Below are positions 5,803-12,464 of a stretch of 15,798 nucleotides of DNA, piece by piece. Within the stretch, counting starts at the first letter, position 1. Each line of letters starts with the position of its first letter. The DNA is taken from assembly GCA_031261125.1 (NCBI GenBank), contig JAISJZ010000258.1, forward strand, positions 1 to 15,798, read 5' to 3'. The DNA comes from Planctomycetaceae bacterium (GTDB lineage: Bacteria > Planctomycetota > Planctomycetia > Pirellulales > Thermoguttaceae). The position numbers were made by a program, and so were the translations under genes. The notes beneath the pieces are model-generated. The model did no database searches. It was not told the DNA's origin and was given only the letters and a program-made list of their open reading frames with translations.

Positions 5803-8800
5803 CCCGCCCCATCTCCCCTATTTCATTCCCTTATTTGTTCCGTACCGTTTGTCCTCACTGTTCCCAAGATTACACGCTTGACGACTCGCTGCGGGGCAAA
5901 ACCGCTTGCTGCAAGCAGTGCCGGCAAGTGTTCGTACTGGAAGAACAGGCAGCCGCCCCGTTGAGTCCGGCACCGGTGCGGCTGCGGAGCGGCGACTCCG
6001 GCTTTGAACTGCGTCCGCCGTCCGCAAAACTCCGGCGGGAATTAAAAAAAGCAGAACAGCACAATGCCATACTGCAAACTCCGAAAAAACAACCGGCAAA
6101 AAAAGCCCCGGCGGGAATATGGAACGTCGGCGACGTTATTCTCGGTCTCTACGAAGTCAGAGCGTTATCGGAAACGCTGCCGTATGCCGAAGGCGGTGTC
6201 GGTATCGTTCACCGCGTCTATCACCGGGAATGGGACAAAGAACTCGCGGTCAAAAGTCCGAAACCGCACGTCTTTCAAACAGAAACCGGAAAACTGAATT
6301 ACGAACGGGAAGCGAAAACGTGGATTGAACTGGGACTGCATCCGAATATCGTACCGTGCTACCTTGTCCGCCGTATCGGAGAAACGCCGCGGCTGTTTGC
6401 GGAGTTTGTTCCCGACGGTTCGTTGAAGGACTGGATAGCAAGCAGAAAATTGTACGAAGGCGGAGCGGAAGCATCGCTGCTGCGGATTCTGGACATTGCA
6501 GCACAATTCGCGTGGGGACTCGAACACGCTCACAAACATAAATTGCTGCACTTGGACGTGAAACCGGCAAACGTAATGATGTCCGGGCAAACGGCAAAAG
6601 TTACGGACTTCGGATTGTCGCAGAGTATTGTCGATGAACAGAAAAGCGGAAAATGGAAAAAAAACAAGGAAAAAGAACAGGATGATGAAGACAGTAAATC
6701 CATTTTGGATATGCTCACGACAGGCGGAATGACACCGGGCTATTGTTCGCCGGAGCAGTATTCGGCGTTCACTTTGGCAAAGCAGCGGCTGTACAGCAGT
6801 ATGCCGAAGATAACGCTGCAATCCGATATATGGTCTTGGGCGGTGAGTGTGCTGGCGATGTTTCACGGACGGTCACCGTGCAAAAGAGGCGGACAAACGG
6901 CGCGGCAGGTGTTCGAGTCGTTTTTGAAAACCCCGCCGCCGGCGGACGGGCAACCGGCGATGCCGAAACCTTTGGCAGAACTGCTGCTGCACTGCTTTGA
7001 AGAGAAACCGGAAAAACGACCGGAACATATCGGCTGGGTTGCCGATGAAATCATAAAAATTTACAAAGACGTTTCCGGCGTGGCGTTTCCCCGGCTGCGT
7101 CCGGTAAGTGCCACGTGGACACCGGAGAGCATCAATAACCGCGCCGCCTCGATGCTTGACCTTAACAAGCCGGACGAAGCGGAAAAACTTTTGGGACAAG
7201 CGGCGGCGATTCAGCCGTGGCATCCCGAAGTAACGTACAATCAAACACTTTTGGCGTGGCGGGCAGCAAAAATCACGGACTTAACGGCTGTCGGACATTT
7301 GGAAACGCTGGTGAAGACCCGGCAGCAGTCGGCGGCGGCTCATTATGCGATGGGCTTGTTGCAGCGGGAACGGGGCAATCCGCAGTCCGCAATGGATTCC
7401 CTCGAAGATGCGCTGCGCATTGAACCGCGGGACGACATCCGCCGAACACTTCTTGCTGCCGAAAAAGTTGCCGAACAAAGCGCACGCTGCTTGGAACGCT
7501 TCAACATTCTGCAAGGAAGAGAAGACGAGGTCTTTGCTGATGACCGCGGCGAATTCATCTTAATTCCGGCTGCACATCAAACGCTGGAATTGCGGGACAC
7601 TGAAACGGGACATATCAAGAATCTATTTTCGCTGTCCAAAGAACCGGCAGATGCGCTGCCGGGTTCCCGCCTTGCATTGAGCAGCGATTTGATGTGGGAA
7701 ATCGTCTGCGGTACCGAACCGGATACCGTGTTTCTCAAACGAGTCGGTGCCGGACAGCCGGCGGCGGTATTGCGGCTCCTTCATTGGAAACGCTACTTCG
7801 GCAAACGGGAACCTGCCGAACGAAATCTCGTTGTGCAGCCCGGCGTTCCGCTGGTCGGTGAAACACAGGGAACGGAAATTATCCTCTACGACAAAGAGAG
7901 CCGGCAACTATGTTGCCGATTGTACGGACACGAAGACACTGTTACGGCATTGTGTTTCAGTGCCGACGGTCGGTTCGCTCTTTCCGGCGGGCTTGATAGA
8001 GTGATGATTCTTTGGGAATTACCGTCGGGACGGTGCCTGCGGACGTTCCGGTCGCTCGGCGGTGCAGCGGATGCCGTCTATTTCGGAAGAAACAATAAGT
8101 TTGTATTATCGCTCATTGCCGGCGGTTTGCTGCGGTTGTGGGATATTTCGATTTTATGCGGGCAGTCCCAACTGTTCCGTTCGCCGCTGCTCTTGTCGAA
8201 CGTTGCCAGTGCCGAAGAAGTCAGCCGGCAGCAGTCCGAAATGAATCAATACTGCAACATCATCCGGGACGCAGTACAGAACGCCGATTACAATGCCGCA
8301 CTGCAAGCCGTAGAAAACGCCAAGGACATCGACGGCTGGGAAACGGCACGGCGGACGCTGGACAACGAAGGGCTTTGGGATAACATTGCCCGGCATACCG
8401 TTCGTGATTCCTTGGAAAATGTTCTGAACACCTACACCTTTGCCGGTCATCAGGATACGGTCTCAACGGCGGCATTATCGCTGGACGGTAATTTAGCAGC
8501 ATCAGCAGGACGCGACCAAACGATTCGGATTTGGGACATTACGCAGCAAAAATGCGTCAGAGTTCTCGAAGGACATTACGATTGGATACGCAGTGTCGAA
8601 ATGACAATGGATGCAAAATTTCTCGTTTCCGGTTCGTGGGATATGTCCGTGCGCGTTTGGAATATCGCTTCCGGTCAATGTGTCCGCAAATTTGAAGAGA
8701 AAGTTAAATCACTGACAAAAATTGCGCTGAATCCCCAAGGACGCATCGTTGCCGTTGCCAACGGTACCGGTTCGGTTTTCCTCTGGGATGTGTTGACCGA

Positions 8801-9530
8801 TGAAATCAAAGGACGGTTTCTCGCTCACAACGGCAGCGTCAATACGATTCGGTTCAACCGGAACGGACAGTATTTTCTCACCGGCGGAGATGACAATCTT
8901 GTTAACGTTTGGCAGTTCGGCACGGAAGAACCGGTTCGGACAATCAAATTTCACAAAGCACCGGTAACCGCAGCGGTGTTTTCCACAGACGGCAGCAGAA
9001 TCATTTCCGCAGACCGCGAAGGACAAATTGCTGTTTGGAATTCGGACAACGGTCAAATCGAATTCACATTGGGCGGACATCTCAGCGATGTTACCGCTTT
9101 GGAATTGCTTGCTGACAACCGGTTTTTCCTGTCGTGTTCAAAGGATAAGAAGGTGCGTTTGGGCGGCGTTCTCGCAGAGAACCAGTCAATGCAGCGTGTC
9201 ATCGAAGGGCATCCGTCGCCGCTGCTTACGCTTGCCGTTGATGTTACCGGTCGGCGGTTTATCACTGGCGGCGAAGACGCACTCGTTCGGATTTGGGATA
9301 TGTACTGGAATTACCGTTTTCCCGGCTGGTCTGGAATGACCCCGTCGGCGGAACGGACACTGAACGTACTATTGTCGCTATACTCCGATAACGGTAAATT
9401 GCCGGAATTGGACGGCGTGATTATCCAGCGGATTCTTCTCGAAATGGAGTACCGCGGTTTCGGAATGATTCTGCCGAAAGAAGTGAAACAGCGGATTAGA
9501 AAACAAACGGGAAATGTTTTTGTCGCGTAA
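5799..9530 (+). CDS. Zinc-ribbon / Ser-Thr kinase / TPR / WD40 protein
   Basis: This 1243-residue protein starts with a zinc ribbon (C18-x2-C21 and C38-x2-C41), a basic/proline linker, then a Hanks-type kinase at about 112-425. Its motifs are glycine loop E-G-G-V-G-I-V (131-137), Lys152 in A-V-K, Glu171 in R-E-A, catalytic H-L-D-V-K-P-A-N (251-258), D-F-G (270-272) and S-P-E-Q (317-320). A lysine/acid-rich insert (about 279-305) enlarges the activation segment. TPR-like helices follow (445-545). Then come degenerate blades, two clear WD repeats (706-782), a helical insert (~786-878) and seven more WD repeats (880-1170), the sixth lacking its W-D. No membrane helix is evident, so it should be a cytoplasmic signalling scaffold; the substrate is unknown. 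The TTG start at 5799 overlaps the grpE TGA and has no strong Shine-Dalgarno, which fits translational coupling. A TTG further in (residue 13) is an alternative that keeps the zinc ribbon. Confidence 0.9.
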   Translation: MTRPISPISFPYLFRTVCPHCSQDYTLDDSLRGKTACCKQCRQVFVLEEQAAAPLSPAPVRLRSGDSGFELRPPSAKLRRELKKAEQHNAILQTPKKQPAKKAPAGIWNVGDVILGLYEVRALSETLPYAEGGVGIVHRVYHREWDKELAVKSPKPHVFQTETGKLNYEREAKTWIELGLHPNIVPCYLVRRIGETPRLFAEFVPDGSLKDWIASRKLYEGGAEASLLRILDIAAQFAWGLEHAHKHKLLHLDVKPANVMMSGQTAKVTDFGLSQSIVDEQKSGKWKKNKEKEQDDEDSKSILDMLTTGGMTPGYCSPEQYSAFTLAKQRLYSSMPKITLQSDIWSWAVSVLAMFHGRSPCKRGGQTARQVFESFLKTPPPADGQPAMPKPLAELLLHCFEEKPEKRPEHIGWVADEIIKIYKDVSGVAFPRLRPVSATWTPESINNRAASMLDLNKPDEAEKLLGQAAAIQPWHPEVTYNQTLLAWRAAKITDLTAVGHLETLVKTRQQSAAAHYAMGLLQRERGNPQSAMDSLEDALRIEPRDDIRRTLLAAEKVAEQSARCLERFNILQGREDEVFADDRGEFILIPAAHQTLELRDTETGHIKNLFSLSKEPADALPGSRLALSSDLMWEIVCGTEPDTVFLKRVGAGQPAAVLRLLHWKRYFGKREPAERNLVVQPGVPLVGETQGTEIILYDKESRQLCCRLYGHEDTVTALCFSADGRFALSGGLDRVMILWELPSGRCLRTFRSLGGAADAVYFGRNNKFVLSLIAGGLLRLWDISILCGQSQLFRSPLLLSNVASAEEVSRQQSEMNQYCNIIRDAVQNADYNAALQAVENAKDIDGWETARRTLDNEGLWDNIARHTVRDSLENVLNTYTFAGHQDTVSTAALSLDGNLAASAGRDQTIRIWDITQQKCVRVLEGHYDWIRSVEMTMDAKFLVSGSWDMSVRVWNIASGQCVRKFEEKVKSLTKIALNPQGRIVAVANGTGSVFLWDVLTDEIKGRFLAHNGSVNTIRFNRNGQYFLTGGDDNLVNVWQFGTEEPVRTIKFHKAPVTAAVFSTDGSRIISADREGQIAVWNSDNGQIEFTLGGHLSDVTALELLADNRFFLSCSKDKKVRLGGVLAENQSMQRVIEGHPSPLLTLAVDVTGRRFITGGEDALVRIWDMYWNYRFPGWSGMTPSAERTLNVLLSLYSDNGKLPELDGVIIQRILLEMEYRGFGMILPKEVKQRIRKQTGNVFVA

Positions 9531-9552
9531 AAAAGAGTTTTTAGGGCTGCCT

Positions 9553-10680
9553 TCACTGACCGCTGTCTGCCTCTTCTTGTGCCGGTTCGACATTCACCGG
9601 AATCGGCACAACCAGCGAATAAGTAATCGTTTGAACAGCGTCGGCAGTTGACCAAGGACCCAACGCTTCGGCGATGTGCTGCCGCCGTATGGCAACCGTA
9701 ATCCGTACTGCCGCCGGCAACTTCTGCATATCATCCATATCCCAGTAGTCAAGCCACTGTCCCTGCTCATTCGTTGACGAAGATGTTTCACTTGCCGTAC
9801 CGCCTGCCGTACCGCTGCCGGATGTTCCGCCGCTTGACGTGTTCGCAACCGTGTTTGAACTGCCCGGTTCGTAATAGGCAAACTCAATCCATTCGACTTC
9901 CGGTGCGAACGGCTCATCGTACTGTTCGTACTCCGTTTCTTTACTTTCGTTGACAGCGTACTGCGTAACCATTCGGTCAAGTTGCCGGCGGAACAAACCG
10001 TACCGGACGGCATTTTGGTCAAGAGACCTGCCGAGCGAACCGGTTAATTGGTCGGGCTGATACCGCGGGTCGCCCGCATCCTGAATTTGTCCGGTGTCTT
10101 CACCGAGATAATACAGCACCGTTTTTGACGGACTTAACCGGTCAACGAACAGAGAACCGTTGACGGTCTGTTTTGAACCGAACGTTTCACCGCGGGGCAA
10201 TCGGGCGGTGTCAATCTGAATCCAATCGAGGTCGCCGTAAATTCCCGGCATTGTGCCGTAAATTGCCGCATCTTCTGTTGTTCCTTCTTCCGTTTCCGCC
10301 GTTTGTGTTGTTCCTATTGCTGTTTGCAATTCAGACAGAACATCGGTATCCAAACCGGCGGCGGAAAGACCAAACACCGCAGATAGGGCGGACGTGTCAA
10401 CTTCCAATTCTTCCTGCCGCAGTTGAACGACAACGGAACGGATGTCTTTGGCGATACTTTCCAGCACTGCCCGCGCAAGTTGCGCTTCTTCAACTTCCGT
10501 CCGGTTGACCACAAGTTGCCGAAGGTGAATGTCAATCGCCAGAAGGACGAACATCATCACTGCCGACATTAAGCCCAGCGCGATGAGAACTTCAAGCAGT
10601 GTATAAGCGGATTTCTTTGACAACGAAGGAAACGAATAATTGACAACGGGCAAGAGACAAGGGACAATTACGGACATCAT
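9553..10680 (-). CDS. GspJ-like type II secretion minor pseudopilin
   Basis: The prepilin signal is S-K-K-S-A then Y-T-L-L-E-V-L-I-A-L (Glu30 is Glu5 of the mature chain), with Ala before the cut as in the gspH-like protein. The helix is followed by Q-L-A-R-A-V-L-E-S-I-A-K-D-I-R-S (67-82), the D-I-R segment typical of GspJ, and by R-R-Q-L-D-R near 231-236. Length is 375 residues against ~200 in classical GspJ. The extra mass includes an acidic/Thr-rich part (120-140) and a Ser/Gly/Thr-rich, low-complexity insert (273-306). The ATG at 10680 gives a long 25-residue leader and starts 2 nt from the divergent gspK-like gene. A TTG at 10623 would give a short leader, but it too lacks a Shine-Dalgarno. 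It converges on the kinase gene, ending 22 nt from its stop. Expected location is the pseudopilus tip with GspK. Confidence 0.78.
   Translation of the reverse strand: MMSVIVPCLLPVVNYSFPSLSKKSAYTLLEVLIALGLMSAVMMFVLLAIDIHLRQLVVNRTEVEEAQLARAVLESIAKDIRSVVVQLRQEELEVDTSALSAVFGLSAAGLDTDVLSELQTAIGTTQTAETEEGTTEDAAIYGTMPGIYGDLDWIQIDTARLPRGETFGSKQTVNGSLFVDRLSPSKTVLYYLGEDTGQIQDAGDPRYQPDQLTGSLGRSLDQNAVRYGLFRRQLDRMVTQYAVNESKETEYEQYDEPFAPEVEWIEFAYYEPGSSNTVANTSSGGTSGSGTAGGTASETSSSTNEQGQWLDYWDMDDMQKLPAAVRITVAIRRQHIAEALGPWSTADAVQTITYSLVVPIPVNVEPAQEEADSGQ
10640..10668 (+). promoter_or_regulatory. Possible promoter of the gspK-like gene
   Basis: TTGACA (10640-10645), 17 nt, GACAAT (10663-10668). It would start transcription near 10675, only about 8 nt before GTG 10683, and lies inside the 5' codons of the gspJ-like gene. 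The -35 is perfect and the -10 matches at four of six positions. Confidence 0.42.
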
Positions 10681-10682
10681 CG

Positions 10683-12431
10683 GTGAACACTATTGTTAAT
10701 GATTCCTTGTCCCTTGTCAATTCCTCTAAACGAACGCAACGGCGGGGCGTGATGCTCGTCGTCGTCCTTGTTGCCGTCGCCCTGTTGACGCTTTCCGTTT
10801 TGGCGTTCTCCAAGTTTATGCTTGCCGAACGGCGGGGAACGAGCCAATCGCTGCGGCAGCGGCAAGCCCGGCTTATCGCCGAATCCGGTATTGAATATCT
10901 GCGGATTTTTTTGATGAAAGAACCGCTTACCGTTCTCGACCTCGGCGGATTGTACGACAACATAAACGAATTCTGCGGAAACATTGTAACCGACGGAACG
11001 GTTTCGATGACCGGTACAACCGCCGGCATTGAAACCGGTTTGCGGGGACAGATTGATTACCGGGATGTCGGACGCTTTACCGTGATTTCACCGGCACTGT
11101 CCGAAGACGATATTTTAACCGGAGAAAATTACCGGTACGGCTTGGAAGACGAATCCTGCAAAATGAATCTGCGCTGGCTGCTCCAAACCGAAACACAGTC
11201 GCCGGGAACGGGGCGTTCGATGCTGATGCGGCTCCCCGGTGTAACCGAAGAAATTGCCGATTCCATTCTCGATTGGCTTGATGAAGATAATGAACCGCGG
11301 GAATACGGTGCTGAAGATGAATACTATGCAGGACTTGACCCGCCGTACTATACCCGCAACGGAATGCCGGACTCGCTGGACGAACTGCTGCTCATCAAAG
11401 GAATTACGCCGAAAATGCTCTACGGTATTGATTGGAACCGCAATGGAATTCTTGACCGCGGTGAACCGGACGAATCAACGCTGGAAGAATTCGATGTTTC
11501 GGACGGTTCGCTGAACCTCGGCTTGATTTCCTATCTGACGCTGGACAGCCGGGAACCGATGACAACATCGGAAGGGTTGGAAAAAATTAACGTCAATGGG
11601 GACGACCTCGAAGAGTTGCGGACGCAACTGGAAGAGCGGTTTGAAAATACGGAATGGGTTGACTACATTATTCAATACCGGCAGCAAACGCAGCAAAGCG
11701 GGACGGGCGGTTCAACAGCCGGGAGCAGCAGCGGCGGACTTACGGGAATTGTCGGCGGAGCAGCCGGTTCATCATCAGGAACGAAAATCAATTCGCTGCT
11801 CGATTTAGTCGGCGGGCAAGGTTCGCCGTTCACGGACGACCCGAACGAGATGAACGACTATCTGCCGCTGTTGTACGATAATTTAATGACCAGCGATAAA
11901 CCGGTGGTCGGACGCATCAACATCAATCAAGCGTCCCGCAGCGTGCTGAATCTGTTCGTTGCACAAGACGATGATTTGACGGAATCGGCATTGCTGTTGG
12001 GAACGCAACTTGATGAAGCAAGTCAACTAGCGGCAGCGGCGGGTGCCGGTACGGAAACGGCGTTTAGTTCCACGCAGGTATCGGAAATCATTGAAGGAAT
12101 TCTTGCCGAACGGGTTTCCGACCCGAATTTGATTGATAAAGAAGAAATGCGGTATCCGTTTTGGGTTTATACTCACGGCATCATTTCGGACTTGGAAACG
12201 ATGAAAAAACTTGAACCGTACTTTTGCTGCCAAGGGGCGGTATTTAAGGCAAACATCATCGGCCGGTTCGATGAGCAGTCGCCGACAGTGCGTTTGGAAG
12301 TTTGGCTCGACGCATCAATGCCGAACAAACCGGCAAAGGTAATTCGGGTTCGGGAATTGTCGGAATTGGGTCCCGGTTATTCTGCCGACATTCTCGGTGC
12401 CGACGAGTACAGCCGGCAGCAGAACTATTGA
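10683..12431 (+). CDS. GspK-like type II secretion minor pseudopilin
   Basis: After a 22-residue leader ending K-R-T-Q-R-R-G comes V-M-L-V-V-V-L-V-A-V-A-L-L. As is typical for GspK, the mature chain lacks Glu5. A-R-L-I-A-E-S-G-I-E-Y-L (62-73) is the family's helix signature. A helix-hairpin-helix block (L-M-R-L-P-G-V-T-E-E-I-A-D-S-I-L-D-W, 181-198) and S-L-D-E-L-L-L-I-K-G (231-240) confirm the GspK fold. Residues 250-261 form an EF-hand-like loop (D-W-N-R-N-G-I-L-D-R-G-E). A Gly/Ser-rich insert covers 336-368, and I-N-I-N-Q-A-S-R-S-V-L-N-L-F follows near 410. At 582 residues it is far longer than enterobacterial GspK (~320). The start is GTG 10683 without a Shine-Dalgarno; a TTG at 10707 is an alternative. 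GspK caps the pseudopilus, in complex with GspI and GspJ. Confidence 0.85.
   Translation: MNTIVNDSLSLVNSSKRTQRRGVMLVVVLVAVALLTLSVLAFSKFMLAERRGTSQSLRQRQARLIAESGIEYLRIFLMKEPLTVLDLGGLYDNINEFCGNIVTDGTVSMTGTTAGIETGLRGQIDYRDVGRFTVISPALSEDDILTGENYRYGLEDESCKMNLRWLLQTETQSPGTGRSMLMRLPGVTEEIADSILDWLDEDNEPREYGAEDEYYAGLDPPYYTRNGMPDSLDELLLIKGITPKMLYGIDWNRNGILDRGEPDESTLEEFDVSDGSLNLGLISYLTLDSREPMTTSEGLEKINVNGDDLEELRTQLEERFENTEWVDYIIQYRQQTQQSGTGGSTAGSSSGGLTGIVGGAAGSSSGTKINSLLDLVGGQGSPFTDDPNEMNDYLPLLYDNLMTSDKPVVGRININQASRSVLNLFVAQDDDLTESALLLGTQLDEASQLAAAAGAGTETAFSSTQVSEIIEGILAERVSDPNLIDKEEMRYPFWVYTHGIISDLETMKKLEPYFCCQGAVFKANIIGRFDEQSPTVRLEVWLDASMPNKPAKVIRVRELSELGPGYSADILGADEYSRQQNY
10692..10720 (-). promoter_or_regulatory. 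Possible promoter of the gspJ-like gene
   Basis: On the minus strand TTGACA (10720-10715), 17 nt, AACAAT (10697-10692). It would start transcription near 10685, about 5 nt before ATG 10680, and lies inside the 5' codons of the gspK-like gene. It mirrors the plus-strand promoter in spacing and sequence. Confidence 0.4.
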
Positions 12432-12433
12432 AA

Positions 12434-12464
12434 CACGCACGCTCCGTTATTTCTTCGGTGCGTG
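12434..12464. terminator. Weak hairpin between convergent genes
   Basis: CACGCAC (12434-12440) pairs with GTGCGTG (12458-12464) around a 17-nt loop, spanning the gap between the gspK-like stop and the end of the cusA-like gene. There is no U tract on either strand and part of it is coding, so it is at best a weak, shared transcription end. Confidence 0.22.

Larger units (their letters stand above)
10640..10720. repeat. Inverted arms of 7-nt repeats between gspJ-like and gspK-like genes
   Basis: The left arm (10640-10667, plus strand) has four 7-nt units, starting TTGACAA and ending GGGACAA, each closing with CAA. The right arm (10720-10693, minus strand) reads TTGACAA, GGGACAA and two looser units ending TTAACAA. 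The arms face each other across the two start codons. GACAAGGGACAA in the left arm (10656-10667) is matched by its complement at 10707-10718. Similar short heptad repeats occur between genes in several bacterial groups. Here they also form the first codons of both genes in the annotated starts. Confidence 0.6.

Noticed and set aside
6165..6866. 233-codon antisense frame within the kinase gene
   Set aside because: Composition is typical of a shadow frame (Arg, Cys, Phe, His rich), and the sense strand encodes all kinase motifs.
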